A stretch of 64,000 nt of DNA from Aldehydirespirator sp965261105 (GCA_965261105.1 CBDHCM010000006.1:1054001-1118000); one strand, 5' to 3'; positions 16,623-25,166 are shown, counted from the first letter of the stretch. The notes: a model not told the origin generated them from the letters alone. A program made the numbers and translations.

Positions 16623-17276
16623 ATGAGCGGGCCCGTCGGCCTTGACCCGACCGGAGAGTCTGAGATCGCGGCGGCGCTCGAGGCTGTGCTCCTGCTGGCG
16701 GATGAGCCGCTGCCGCCGAGCGTCCTGGCCGCGGTCGTCGGGGCGTCGACCGAACGGGTGCGCGCCGTCTGCGACGCCCTCGCCGCGGAGTACGAGCGGC
16801 AGGGCCGGGGCTTCGTGCTGGCCAGGGTGGCCGGCGGCTACCGCTACCAGACCGCGCCGGCCCAGGACGCCCATGTGGAGCGGTTGGTGCGCGAGGGCCA
16901 CGGTGCCCGTCTCTCGGCCGCCGCCCTCGAGACGCTGGCCGTCGTCGCCTACAAGCAGCCGGTGTCGCGCCACCAGGTCGCCGAGATCCGGGGAGTGAGC
17001 GTCGACGGCGTAATGCGGACGCTCAGGCGCCGGGGCTACATAGACGAGATCGCTCGGGCCCCCGGCCCGGGCCAGGCGGTGCTCTACGGGACGACGCCGC
17101 AGTTCCTGGAGCACCTGGGGCTCGACTCGCTCGACGATCTGCCCCCGCTGGGCGAGTTCGTGCCTGAGGTGGCCGAGGTGGAGGCCATGGAGCGCCGCCT
17201 GCGGCTGGTGCCCGAGCCCGACGGTCCGGATCCCGACGGTCCGGATCCCGACGGCCCCTCCGACGGCGACCGGTGA
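16623..17276 (+). CDS. scpB: Segregation and condensation protein B
   Basis: The winged-helix partner of ScpA in the condensin complex. Recognisable motifs are AALEAVLLLADEPL, the GYRYQT turn and LSAAALETLAVVAYKQPVSR. The 217 residues end in an acidic, proline-rich tail built on a 15-bp tandem repeat (GACGGTCCGGATCCC, 17220-17258) encoding DGPDP units; this tail is probably disordered. The stop overlaps the start of the pseudouridine synthase gene. Confidence 0.94.
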   Translation: MSGPVGLDPTGESEIAAALEAVLLLADEPLPPSVLAAVVGASTERVRAVCDALAAEYERQGRGFVLARVAGGYRYQTAPAQDAHVERLVREGHGARLSAAALETLAVVAYKQPVSRHQVAEIRGVSVDGVMRTLRRRGYIDEIARAPGPGQAVLYGTTPQFLEHLGLDSLDDLPPLGEFVPEVAEVEAMERRLRLVPEPDGPDPDGPDPDGPSDGDR

Positions 17277-18085
17277 CATCCGAGGGGCCTGCGGCGGCGA
17301 CCCCGGGGCCGCCGCTGGACCGGGGAGCGCCGGTGACCGCCGGCGAGGGCGAGCGCCTCCAGAAGGTCCTGGCCCGATGCGGGATCGGGAGCCGCCGCGC
17401 CTGCGAGACGCTGATCTCCGACGGGCGGGTGCGCGCCGACGGCTCGGTGGTCCGGCTCGGGGCCCGCATCGATGCCGCTCGGGCTGTGGTGGAGGTGGAC
17501 GGGGTAGTCGTAGGCGTGCGGCCCGACCTGGTTCATTACCTCCTCAACAAACCCCAAGGCGTGGTGACGACCGCCCACGACCCGCAGGGCCGGCCCACGG
17601 TCACTGCCCTTGTTCCCGCCGAGCCGCGCGTCTTCCCGGTTGGGCGCCTCGACTTGCAGACCGAGGGCTTGCTGCTCCTCACCAACGACGGCGACCTGGC
17701 CCATCGTCTCACCCACCCGTCGTTCGGCATCGAGAAGGAATACCTCGCCCACGTGTCCGGTTCGCCTCGCCCCGCCGCGGTGCGGGCCTTGCGCCGGGGC
17801 GTGGTGCTCGAGGACGGGCCGACCGCTGCGGCCAAGGTGGCCTTGGTCGCGCCGGACCTGTTGCGCATCACCGTCCGCGAGGGCCGCAACCGGCTGGTGC
17901 GCAGGATGTGCGAGGAGGTGGGGCACCCTGTCCGCCGCCTCGTGAGGACCAAGATCGGCCCTCTGGCCGATCGGCGCCTGCCGCCGGGCCGCTGGCGGCC
18001 GCTGACTCCCTCGGAGGCCAGGGCCCTCGAGAAGGCTGCCGCGAACCCGGCATCGCGGGCCGAGGCCGGCGGGCCGCACCGGTAG
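17273..18085 (+). CDS. rluB: 23S rRNA pseudouridine synthase (RluB family)
   Basis: Isomerises uridine in the 23S rRNA decoding or peptidyl-transferase region (RluB type, U2605 in E. coli). The 270 residues have an N-terminal S4 domain (about 28-75: RLQKVLARCGIGSRRACE) and the catalytic core with the conserved Asp in VGRLDLQTEGLLLLTNDG. The GTG start forms GTGA with the scpB stop. scpA-scpB-rluB is a widely conserved order. Confidence 0.92.
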   Translation: MTSEGPAAATPGPPLDRGAPVTAGEGERLQKVLARCGIGSRRACETLISDGRVRADGSVVRLGARIDAARAVVEVDGVVVGVRPDLVHYLLNKPQGVVTTAHDPQGRPTVTALVPAEPRVFPVGRLDLQTEGLLLLTNDGDLAHRLTHPSFGIEKEYLAHVSGSPRPAAVRALRRGVVLEDGPTAAAKVALVAPDLLRITVREGRNRLVRRMCEEVGHPVRRLVRTKIGPLADRRLPPGRWRPLTPSEARALEKAAANPASRAEAGGPHR

Positions 18086-18088
18086 CAT
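18083..18088 (+). promoter_or_regulatory. -10 box of tyrA (leaderless type)
   Basis: TAGCAT overlaps the rluB stop and ends 8 nt before the tyrA ATG, so tyrA may have its own promoter in addition to read-through. Confidence 0.4.
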
Positions 18089-18096
18089 CGCCGTAC

Positions 18097-19161
18097 ATGG
18101 GCCCCTCGCGCACCGCCATCATCGTCGGCACGGGCCTGATCGGGGGGTCGGTGGGGATGGCCTTGCGAAAGGCCGGGTGGCATGTGACTGGCATCGAGCC
18201 CGACGCCGGGCGGGCCGAGGCCGCTGTGGCCATCGGCGCGGTGGACCTCATCGGCGAGCCCGGACCCTGCGACCTGGCCGTGGCCGCCACTCCGCCGGCG
18301 TCGCTGGCCGCAGTCGTGCAGCAACTGCTCGACGCCGGCGCCGCCGTCGTGACCGACGTGGGAAGCGTGAAGGCGCCGGTGGTCGAGGCCGTGAGCGATC
18401 CCCGGTTCGTTGGCGGCCATCCCATGGCCGGCAGCGAGCAGGACGGCCTGGCCGGTGCCGACCCGGACCTGTTCCGCGACGCGGTGTGGGTACTCACGCC
18501 CACCGCGACCACCGACGACGCGGCCCTGGCCTTCGTGCGCGAGGTCGTGTCCCAGCTTGGCGCCCAGGTGATCGCGCTGGCGCCGGAGCGCCATGACGCG
18601 CTGGTGGCCGTCGTCTCGCACGTCCCGCACCTCACCGCAGCCGTGCTGATGCGCATCGCGGAGGGACGGTCGTCCGAGCACCGCGCCCTGCTGCGGCTCG
18701 CGGCCGGCGGCTTTCGGGACATGACCCGGGTGGCCGCGGGCCATCCCGCCATCTGGCCCGAGATCTGTGTAGAGAACAGGGCCGCAATCACCGATGTCCT
18801 CGACGAGCTGCTCGACGAGCTGGTCGAGATGCGCCTGATCGTCTCCGGGGGCGATCGCAAGGAGCTGCTGGCTCGGCTCGAGGCTGCCCGAGACAGCCGG
18901 CGGAGCCTGTCGGTGGGAGCCCCCGAGCCCTCGCGGCTGACCGAGGTTCGGATCGCGATACGAGACCAGAGGGGCGAGCTGGCCAGGATCACCACGCTTG
19001 CGGCCGATCTCGACGTGAACATCTACGACCTGGAGATCGCGCACTCCGCGGAGGGACCCCGCGGCGTCGTGCTGGCCGTGGTTCAGAGCGACAGCGCGGA
19101 GCAGTTCGCCCGGGGCCTCTTGGAGGCCGGGTACCGCCCCTCGCTCAACCCGCTCGAGTGA
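18097..19161 (+). CDS. tyrA: Prephenate dehydrogenase with ACT domain
   Basis: Oxidatively decarboxylates prephenate to 4-hydroxyphenylpyruvate in tyrosine synthesis. The N-terminal dinucleotide fold has IIVGTGLIGGSVGMAL; the central helical domain carries GGHPMAGSEQDG and VSHVPHLTAAVL. From about residue 280 a C-terminal ACT domain (TEVRIAIRDQRGELARITTL) suggests feedback control by an aromatic amino acid. The 354 residues fit this two-domain form. It directly precedes aroA, so two steps of aromatic synthesis are coupled. Confidence 0.92.
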   Translation: MGPSRTAIIVGTGLIGGSVGMALRKAGWHVTGIEPDAGRAEAAVAIGAVDLIGEPGPCDLAVAATPPASLAAVVQQLLDAGAAVVTDVGSVKAPVVEAVSDPRFVGGHPMAGSEQDGLAGADPDLFRDAVWVLTPTATTDDAALAFVREVVSQLGAQVIALAPERHDALVAVVSHVPHLTAAVLMRIAEGRSSEHRALLRLAAGGFRDMTRVAAGHPAIWPEICVENRAAITDVLDELLDELVEMRLIVSGGDRKELLARLEAARDSRRSLSVGAPEPSRLTEVRIAIRDQRGELARITTLAADLDVNIYDLEIAHSAEGPRGVVLAVVQSDSAEQFARGLLEAGYRPSLNPLE

Positions 19162-20474
19162 TGCAGCATTGGCCCAGCGCCCTGACCATCACGCCGCTCG
19201 GGGCGCCTCCCGACGCGACGGTGAGGCTTCCGGGCTCCAAGAGCATCACCAACCGGGCGCTGGTGTGCGCCGCGCTGGCTGCGGGGGAGACCACGCTGAC
19301 CGGAGCGCTCGTCGCCGACGACACCGAGGCCATGATGGAGGGGGTCGGGTCGCTCGGCGCAGACGTCAGCTGCCTCCCCGAGGATGCCGAGGTGCGGATC
19401 CGCGGCACGGGGGGCGCGGTCGCGGCGCTCCCCGGCACGTTGATCGACGCTCGGATGTCGGGGACCACCAGCCGGTTCCTGGCGCCCGTGGCGGCCCTCT
19501 CGGCGCAGCCGGTGACGATCGACGGGCACCCCCAGTTGAGGGCTCGACCCTTCGGCGACCTGGTCGACGCGCTGCGAGGCCTCGGTGTTCTGGTGGAGTC
19601 CCGACCCGGCGGCGACGCGCTGCCGATGCGGATCCGAGGACCGATCCGCTCCGGCGGGGCCACCGTGGCCGTCAACCGCTCCAGCCAGTTCCTGTCCGGG
19701 CTCATGCTGGCCGGCCCGCTGGTGCCGGGAGGGCTGAGGGTGCGCCTCGCCGGCCGAGTTGTGAGCCGCTCTTACGTGGAGATGACGGCCGCAGTCATGA
19801 GCTCCTTCGGCGCGACCGTCGAGGTAGGGCCGGACTCCGTGCACGTCGCCGACGGCGGGTACACGTCGCCCGGACGCTTCGCGGTGGAGCCGGACGCCTC
19901 ATCGGCCTCCTACTTCTGGGCGGCGGCCGCGATCACAACAGGGACAGTCCGCGTCGAGGGCCTCGGCGCCGACTCGGTCCAGGGCGATGCCCGCTTCGCC
20001 CCGCTGCTGGGGACCATGGGCGCCACAGTCGAGTCGGTCGAGGGATGCACCCAAGTCACGGGCGGGCCCCTCAAGGGGGTTGAGGTCGATCTCGCGGACA
20101 TGTCCGACACCGCCCCCACGCTGGCCGTGGCGGCATCGTTTGCGGGCACGCCCACCACAGTGCGGGGCATTGGATTCGTGCGCCGCAAGGAGAGCGACCG
20201 CATCGCGGCTGTCGTCGCGGAGTTGCGCCGGTGCGGCGTAGAGGCCCGGGAACTGGCCGACGGCTTCACCGTGCAGCCAGGTCCGGCCCCCACCGGCGCC
20301 CGAGTTCACACCTACGACGACCATCGCATAGCCATGGCGTTCTCGGTGCTCGGCCTGAACGTGGCGGGAATGCAGATCGAGAACCCCGGATGTGTGGCCA
20401 AGACGTTCCCCGGCTTCTACGAGACGTTGGACGCTCTCAGGCCTGCTCAAGGGATCCTCGGATGCGGGTCATAG
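19161..20474 (+). CDS. aroA: 3-phosphoshikimate 1-carboxyvinyltransferase (EPSP synthase)
   Basis: Transfers enolpyruvyl from PEP to shikimate 3-phosphate. The 437 residues contain GSKSITNRALVCAAL near the N-terminus, RMSGTTSRFLAPVAAL where many homologues have the GNAGTAMRPL loop, and RRKESDR and DDHRIAMAFSVLGL near the end. This divergent PEP-site loop matches the actinobacterial form. The ATG shares one base with the tyrA stop; a GTG at 19158 is an alternative. The 3' end overlaps cmk by 13 nt. Confidence 0.94.
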   Translation: MQHWPSALTITPLGAPPDATVRLPGSKSITNRALVCAALAAGETTLTGALVADDTEAMMEGVGSLGADVSCLPEDAEVRIRGTGGAVAALPGTLIDARMSGTTSRFLAPVAALSAQPVTIDGHPQLRARPFGDLVDALRGLGVLVESRPGGDALPMRIRGPIRSGGATVAVNRSSQFLSGLMLAGPLVPGGLRVRLAGRVVSRSYVEMTAAVMSSFGATVEVGPDSVHVADGGYTSPGRFAVEPDASSASYFWAAAAITTGTVRVEGLGADSVQGDARFAPLLGTMGATVESVEGCTQVTGGPLKGVEVDLADMSDTAPTLAVAASFAGTPTTVRGIGFVRRKESDRIAAVVAELRRCGVEARELADGFTVQPGPAPTGARVHTYDDHRIAMAFSVLGLNVAGMQIENPGCVAKTFPGFYETLDALRPAQGILGCGS

Positions 20475-21130
20475 CCATTGACGGCCCGGCCGGCTCGGGC
20501 AAGTCGACCGTGGCGCAGGCGGTGGCCGATCGGCTCGGCCTCGAGTACTTGGATACCGGATCCATGTACCGCGCCGTCGCTTTCGCGGTGCTGCGGGCCG
20601 GCGGCGACCCCTCCGACGAGGACTTCGCGGCAGCCGTGGCCCGCACGATCGACGTCCGTGTCGCCGCGGGGCGGGTGCTGGTTGACGGGGTTGAGGCCAC
20701 TGTCGAGATCAGGACTAGGTCGGTCAACCGGGCTGTGAGCGTGGTGGCGGCCAATCCAGCGGTGCGGACCGAGTTGGTGGCCCGCCAGCGCGAGTGGGTT
20801 CGACGGCGGGGTGGGGGAGTGCTGGAGGGACGCGACATCGGCACTGTGGTGTTCCCTGACGCCGAGGTCAAGGTCCACCTGGTCGCGGATCCTGCCGTGA
20901 GGGCCCGGCGCAGGGTCAACCAGAGCGGTCTGTCCCAGAAGGAGGCCGCCGCCGCCGGCCGCACGTACGACGAGGCCGTCGAGTCGGTGGCCGACGACCT
21001 GGCCAGACGGGACCGGATCGATTCCACTCGTCGAGCCGACCCGCTTTCGGTGGCCCCCGGCGCCGTCGTGATCGACACTACCGAGTTGACCTTCGACGAG
21101 ACGGTCGAGCAGATAATGAGGCTGGTTTGA
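20462..21130 (+). CDS. cmk: Cytidylate kinase
   Basis: Phosphorylates CMP and dCMP. The 222-residue P-loop kinase begins RVIAIDGPAGSGKSTVAQ, followed by LDTGSMYRAVAFAVL and the CMP-site EGRDIGTVVFPDA. It overlaps aroA by 13 nt and plsC by 4 nt. aroA-cmk adjacency and cmk-plsC-ispH order are conserved. Confidence 0.95.
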   Translation: MRVIAIDGPAGSGKSTVAQAVADRLGLEYLDTGSMYRAVAFAVLRAGGDPSDEDFAAAVARTIDVRVAAGRVLVDGVEATVEIRTRSVNRAVSVVAANPAVRTELVARQREWVRRRGGGVLEGRDIGTVVFPDAEVKVHLVADPAVRARRRVNQSGLSQKEAAAAGRTYDEAVESVADDLARRDRIDSTRRADPLSVAPGAVVIDTTELTFDETVEQIMRLV

Positions 21131-21864
21131 GCCGCAGCGTCTACGGACGGACCGGGGATGCCGCAGCATCGGGCGCCGACGCCTTCCGTCGCAGCGGTCA
21201 GCCCTTCCTTGGGCGAGTCGCCTACCGGACGCTGTGGTGCGCGATTTTCGTCCTGATCAAGGCGCTGTTCAGGCTGCGGGTGGAGGGAGGCGAGAACTTC
21301 CCGGCCGGCCCGTTCATCCTCTCACCTGTTCACCGGTCGTTCATCGACACCCCGATAGCCGGGATGGTCACGAGCCGGCGCCTGCGGTTCATGGGGAAGG
21401 AGAGCCTTTGGGAGATCCGGCTTCTCGGCGCCTTCCTGTCGGTTATGGGCGGCTTCCCGGTGCAGCGGGGCACCGCCGACCGCACCGCGCTGCGAGCCGC
21501 CACCGACGTGCTCGCCCTGGGCGAGCCGCTGGTGATGTTCCCCGAGGGCACCCGTCGCTCCGGCGAGCGGGTCAGGCGCGAGGACATGCTCGACGGCCCG
21601 GCGTTCGTGGCGGCGCGCGCCGGGGTCCCGATCGTCCCCGTCGGGCTCGGAGGCACGGTCAGGGCCCTGCCGGTGGGCTCGATTGTGCCCCGCCCGCGCC
21701 GGGTGGTGGCCGTCGTCGGCGACCCGATCCCGCCTCCCGCCAAGATCAAGGGGCGGGTTCCGCGCCGGGCCGTGCGAGAACTCACGGACCGCCTCTACCG
21801 GGAGTTGGGCGACCTCTATGTGGAGGCTCGGGTGCTGGCCGGCGAGGAGCCGGCCCAGGCCTGA
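21127..21864 (+). CDS. plsC: 1-acyl-glycerol-3-phosphate acyltransferase (PlsC family)
   Basis: Acylates lysophosphatidate in phospholipid synthesis at the inner face of the membrane. The 245 residues contain a hydrophobic segment at about 33-46, the HxxxxD catalytic motif in SPVHRSFIDTPI and the FPEGTRR acceptor motif. The TTG start overlaps the cmk stop (TTGA). It converges on ispH with a tandem pair of repeats in the gap. Confidence 0.9.
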   Translation: MSRSVYGRTGDAAASGADAFRRSGQPFLGRVAYRTLWCAIFVLIKALFRLRVEGGENFPAGPFILSPVHRSFIDTPIAGMVTSRRLRFMGKESLWEIRLLGAFLSVMGGFPVQRGTADRTALRAATDVLALGEPLVMFPEGTRRSGERVRREDMLDGPAFVAARAGVPIVPVGLGGTVRALPVGSIVPRPRRVVAVVGDPIPPPAKIKGRVPRRAVRELTDRLYRELGDLYVEARVLAGEEPAQA

Positions 21865-21897
21865 GAAGCCTCGGGTCCCGCCTGTCCGCTCAGGCCG

Positions 21898-21989
21898 CGT
21901 TGATTCCCGCTCTTGTTCGTTGCGCTCACGGGCCGCTCAGGCTGCGTTGATTCCCGCTCTTGTTCGTTGCGCTCACGGGCCGCTCAGGC
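21898..21989 (-). repeat. Dispersed intergenic repeat, tandem copies E and F
   Basis: Two identical 45-bp copies (21898-21942 and 21945-21989, period 47) of the repeat family on the minus strand, core GAGCGGCCCGTGAGCGCAAC. A further 10-bp partial copy precedes them at 21886-21895. The outer end of copy F supplies the ispH stop codon (21984-21986). Confidence 0.85.
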
Positions 21990-23021
21990 CCGGGGGCTGA
22001 GCCGGTCGAGCAGGTCGCTGGCGTCGAGGGAGCGGTCGTTCAGGGGCTCCCGGCCGCGGGGGCCGGAGCCGAGGGTCACGGTGGCGGCCGCCTCCACGGC
22101 GGCGAGTAGGTCGCGGAGGTTCCGGGGGGGAGGGAAGTACTCGTTCTCGTCGATGACCGTGACCTCCGTTGCGCCGTGGATCGGCGCGAGGCGGTCGATC
22201 ACTTCCCATACGAGGTGCTCGGGAGCGGACGCGCCCGCAGTGACGCCGATGGTGCCCGAGAGGTCGCCGGGAACGTCGTGGGCGTCGTTGATCCTCAGCA
22301 CCCGGCGGCAGCCCGCCTCCGCGGCGAGGTCCACCAGGGACTGCGTGTTGGACGAGTTGGCCGAGCCGATCACGAGCACGGCGTCGCACTCGGGCGCGAT
22401 CTCCATCATCGCGGTCTGGCGATTGGTGGTGGCGAAGCACAGGTCGCTGACGCTGGGCTGCCACAGGTCGGGGAAGCGGCGCTTGGTGTATTCCAGCACG
22501 CCTTGCCACTCGCGGTGTGAGAGCGTGGTCTGGGCCAGGATGGCGACCGGGGTCTTGAACTCGGGCAGAGCGGCGACCATCCTGGCGTTCTCCACCCGGT
22601 GGATGGCTTCGGGGGCGACGGCCATGGTCCCCACGGCCTCCTCGTGGCCCTCGTGGCCGACGTACACGATCTGGTAGCCCCTTGCGCTTCGAGTCTTGAC
22701 CTCGTGGTGGACCTTCGTGACCAGCGGGCAGACCGCGTCCACGACGTAGCCGCCCCGATCGCTGGCCGCCTGGACCACCTCGGGGGCCGAACCGTGCGCG
22801 GAGAGCATGATGGGCCGTCCCGCCGGCACCTCGGCGACATCGTCGACGAACACCACCCCCGCGTCCTCGAAGCGCTTCACCACCTGCCGATTGTGGATTA
22901 TCTCGTGATAGCAGTACACGGGTGGCTCGAAGGCCTGGATCATCCAGGCCAGCGCCTTGATGGCCATGTCCACCCCCGCGCAGAATCCCCGGGGCGCAGC
23001 CAGCAGAACCCGATCGACCAT
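21984..23021 (-). CDS. ispH: 4-hydroxy-3-methylbut-2-enyl diphosphate reductase
   Basis: The [4Fe-4S] enzyme of the last MEP-pathway step, making IPP and DMAPP. Cluster cysteines are visible in GFCAGVDMAIK, VDAVCPLVTKVH and DLCFATTNRQ, with the substrate motif VIGSANSSNT. I set the start at ATG 23021 (MVDRVLLAAPRGFC, 345 residues) because homologues begin there and a TAGTCT box lies 8 nt upstream. The frame stays open for 114 more codons upstream, but those run through the 33-bp tandem repeats and are not part of the family. Confidence 0.94.
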   Translation of the reverse strand: MVDRVLLAAPRGFCAGVDMAIKALAWMIQAFEPPVYCYHEIIHNRQVVKRFEDAGVVFVDDVAEVPAGRPIMLSAHGSAPEVVQAASDRGGYVVDAVCPLVTKVHHEVKTRSARGYQIVYVGHEGHEEAVGTMAVAPEAIHRVENARMVAALPEFKTPVAILAQTTLSHREWQGVLEYTKRRFPDLWQPSVSDLCFATTNRQTAMMEIAPECDAVLVIGSANSSNTQSLVDLAAEAGCRRVLRINDAHDVPGDLSGTIGVTAGASAPEHLVWEVIDRLAPIHGATEVTVIDENEYFPPPRNLRDLLAAVEAAATVTLGSGPRGREPLNDRSLDASDLLDRLSPRA

Positions 23022-23029
23022 CGTTGCCG

Positions 23030-23035
23030 AGACTA
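23030..23035 (-). promoter_or_regulatory. -10 box of ispH (leaderless type)
   Basis: TAGTCT ends 8 nt before the ispH ATG. Confidence 0.45.
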
Positions 23036-23167
23036 CCGGCTGCTGTGGATCAGGGAGGTCTTTGGGGCGGTGGCGCCGGTCGCGTCGCGTGTGGGCAGCC
23101 CCGGCCGTGCCATGATGGGGCGTGTATCCACCACCCGCCTCGGTAATTGCCATAGAGTCTCCTAGGT

Positions 23168-23299
23168 CTCTTCGCAGGGCGCGCTGTCCATGCGTTGAGT
23201 CTCTTCGCAGGGCGCGCTGTCCATGCGTTGAGCTTCTTCGCAGGGCGCGCTGTCCATGCGTTGAGCTTCTTCGCAGGGCGCGCTGTCCATGCGTTGAGC
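23168..23299. repeat. Four tandem copies of a 33-bp repeat
   Basis: Units begin at 23168, 23201, 23234 and 23267 and share TTCGCAGGGCGCGCTGTCCA followed by TGCGTTGAG; only the first two bases of the unit vary. Because 33 is a multiple of three, the minus frame reads repeated 11-residue STHGQRALRR-type units. There are no spacers, so it is not CRISPR. The array lies between ispH and the helix-turn-helix gene and ends 48 bp before the latter's ATG. Confidence 0.95.
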
Positions 23300-23347
23300 T
23301 TCTAGGACACCGACTGTCAACAAAGATATCGAAAGGCACCCACAGCC

Positions 23348-23638
23348 ATGGTTGACGAAACACACTCGGAACAGACTCAAATCGAGTGGCTGGGCACGAC
23401 CGCGGCAGCCAAGCGCCTCGGCATCACCACGCGGACGCTCTACCGCTTCATTGATGAGGGCTACATCGCGGCCTACCGGATGGGCCGGGTGATTCGTGTC
23501 AAGGGAGAGGATGTCAACGCCTACATCGAGGCTTGCCGGATCGAGCCGGGCACCATCTCTCACCTGTACCCCGAAGTAGCGCCTCGCGCGGCGAGCTCGG
23601 AGTCCGGGTCGGGCGGCAACGACTCCGACGGCGGCTAG
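23348..23638 (+). CDS. BldC/excisionase-type helix-turn-helix DNA-binding protein
   Basis: A 96-residue protein with a MerR-like winged HTH at about 15-62 (LGTTAAAKRLGITTRTLYRF, then RMGRVIRVKGEDVNAYIE), followed by RIEPGTISHLYPE and a Ser/Gly/Asp-rich tail. This form, with the FIDEGYIAAYRMGRVIR core, is common in actinobacteria; relatives include BldC, which multimerises along direct repeats of DNA. The 33-bp tandem repeats immediately upstream are an obvious candidate target. No integrase gene is near, so an excisionase role is unlikely. A weak Shine-Dalgarno (GAAAGG) lies about 11 nt upstream. Confidence 0.8.
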   Translation: MVDETHSEQTQIEWLGTTAAAKRLGITTRTLYRFIDEGYIAAYRMGRVIRVKGEDVNAYIEACRIEPGTISHLYPEVAPRAASSESGSGGNDSDGG

Positions 23639-23656
23639 GCCGCGGTCCGGCCGGGG

Positions 23657-24727
23657 TCAGGGCCGGATCTCGTAGTACCAGTTCGTCGGATCCAGCTCGG
23701 CCTCGTGGCGGGTGAAGCGGGTGAAGCCCGCGCTTGTCGCCATCTCCTCCAGCCGGTCCGGGTACATGCCCAGAGTCCCGAGGCCCGCGCCTTCGGGCTC
23801 CGACAGCGACGAGGACATGCAGTAGAAGACGGACATCGCGTACATGTAGGGAAGCACGGGGATCTTCCGGTTGGACTCCAAGTCCCCGCGTCCCTTGATG
23901 TCGGCCACAAGCCACCAGCCGTCGCCGGCCAGGTTGCGGATGGCGGCGGCTATCGCATCCTGTGGACGCGGTAGATCGTGCAGCACGTCGAGGGTCACCA
24001 GCAGGTCTACGGGGCCGAACCGGTCCAGGTCATCGAAGGTGCCCCGCTCATAGGTGAGGTTCTCTGTCCCCGCCGCTCGGGCGTCGGCCCGCGCCGTCGC
24101 GATGGCCCGTTCAGAAGGGTCGATGCCCACCACGTCCGCCTCGGGGAAGCTCGACGCCAGCAGTCTGGCCGCGACTCCGGCTCCGCAGCCCACATCGACG
24201 ATGCGGCCGCCCCGGGAGCGCAAGCGGTCGGTGGCACCGTCAAAGGCGGCCAGAACGACCGGCACCAGGAAGCTCTCCTGGCGCGCCGCCGACATGGCGC
24301 ACTGCATGTGGCAGGCGTGGTCGCCGTGCTCGGCCCAGGTCATTCCGACCCCGGTCCGGAACGCCTCCGCGGTGCGCTCGATCTCCCGATGCGTCATGGG
24401 GGGGCCGAACACTCCGGGCATATAGGACCAATGGTCGCTTTCGGTCAGCGCCACCCTCGCTTCGGGCGTCAACGCGAAGCGGCCGTCGTCGTGCTGCACG
24501 AGCTCTGTGGCGGCCATGCCGTGCAGCCACTCGCGCACCCACCGCTCCCGGAGGCCGGTCGCTTCGGCCAGTTCAGCGCTGGTGCACGGCTCGGACTCCC
24601 GAAGGGCCTCCCACAGGCCCAGGCGGGTACCCAGGTGCATCAGGGCTGCGACCATCTCGCCCTGCTTGATCCGGAACAGCTCCAGGATGGTCAGCGGCAG
24701 AAGATCGGGATCAAGCTTGGTGCGCAT
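23657..24727 (-). CDS. SAM-dependent methyltransferase with winged-helix N-terminus
   Basis: This 356-residue protein has an N-terminal winged-helix dimerisation domain (about 20-90, LGLWEALRESEPCTSAELAE) and a class I methyltransferase fold from about 165, with motif I RIVDVGCGAGVAARLL, VVGIDPSERAI and LVTLDVLHDLPRP. The layout matches Rv2258c-type proteins and small-molecule O-methyltransferases. Substrate unknown. A small co-oriented gene lies 5 nt upstream. It converges on the HTH gene. Confidence 0.85.
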   Translation of the reverse strand: MRTKLDPDLLPLTILELFRIKQGEMVAALMHLGTRLGLWEALRESEPCTSAELAEATGLRERWVREWLHGMAATELVQHDDGRFALTPEARVALTESDHWSYMPGVFGPPMTHREIERTAEAFRTGVGMTWAEHGDHACHMQCAMSAARQESFLVPVVLAAFDGATDRLRSRGGRIVDVGCGAGVAARLLASSFPEADVVGIDPSERAIATARADARAAGTENLTYERGTFDDLDRFGPVDLLVTLDVLHDLPRPQDAIAAAIRNLAGDGWWLVADIKGRGDLESNRKIPVLPYMYAMSVFYCMSSSLSEPEGAGLGTLGMYPDRLEEMATSAGFTRFTRHEAELDPTNWYYEIRP

Positions 24728-24732
24728 GATTG

Positions 24733-24954
24733 TCAGTCTGGCTCCTGTACGGGTTGGGACACGACCTCGGAGGAGCGGGATGCGTCAAGGTAGAGGGCGC
24801 GGGCCATGAGCGACAGCTCGCGGTCGCGCCGGACCCGGTACACCTCGGCCCGCGTGGCGTGGAACGAGCCGTCCGTGGGATTGTTGGTGCGCGGGCCCCC
24901 GTAGACGGCTCCGTCGATGTAGCGGGCCGAGCGTTCAAGGAGGGACTCGGTCAT
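24733..24954 (-). CDS. Small protein of unknown function
   Basis: A 73-residue product starting MTESLLERSARYIDGAVYGG, rich in Arg and Ser and without membrane segments. It ends 5 nt before the methyltransferase start, so it is probably cotranscribed. The N-terminal RSARYIDG.V..GP..NNPT pattern faintly recalls the start of some MBL-fold hydrolases, which would make it a truncated relic, but I am not confident. It lies 32 nt after the tRNA-Gly gene on the same strand. Confidence 0.45.
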   Translation of the reverse strand: MTESLLERSARYIDGAVYGGPRTNNPTDGSFHATRAEVYRVRRDRELSLMARALYLDASRSSEVVSQPVQEPD

Positions 24955-24986
24955 GGGGCATCCGTTCCCTGGTAGCCGGCGTGTGA

Positions 24987-25057
24987 GCGGGCGACCGGAA
25001 TCGAACCGGCATCATCAGCTTGGAAGGCTGAGGTTCTAACCGTTGAACTACGCCCGC
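24987..25057 (-). tRNA. tRNA-Gly (anticodon TCC)
   Basis: The 71-nt reverse-strand sequence folds as a cloverleaf: acceptor GCGGGCG/CGCCCGC, D-arm GTTC-AACGGTTA-GAAC, anticodon stem TCAGC/GCTGA with loop CTTCCAA giving anticodon TCC, and T-arm GCCGG-TTCGATT-CCGGT with a G-U pair. The 3' CCA is not encoded. It reads glycine GGA codons. Confidence 0.95.
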
Positions 25058-25153
25058 GCACCCATCACGGTAGCGGGCGACAGCGCCGCCGTGGCCCGGC
25101 CCCCGGGACCAGCCGGAGGCGGAACGTCCGGTAGTGCCGATGGCGGGCGCCGG

Positions 25154-25159
25154 TACACT
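25154..25159 (+). promoter_or_regulatory. -10 box of tig (leaderless type)
   Basis: TACACT ends 7 nt before the GTG start of trigger factor, so the predicted transcript begins at or next to the start codon. Confidence 0.5.
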
Positions 25160-25166
25160 CGCTGCC

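Noticed and set aside
23168..23299. CRISPR array
   Set aside because: The four 33-bp units are head to tail with no unique spacers, and no cas gene is near.
23348..23638. Excisionase of an integrated element
   Set aside because: No integrase or other mobile gene is adjacent, and the product matches a widespread actinobacterial regulator type.
24987..25057. tRNA-Gly as a phage or island attachment site
   Set aside because: No integrase gene and no second copy of the tRNA 3' end is visible nearby.
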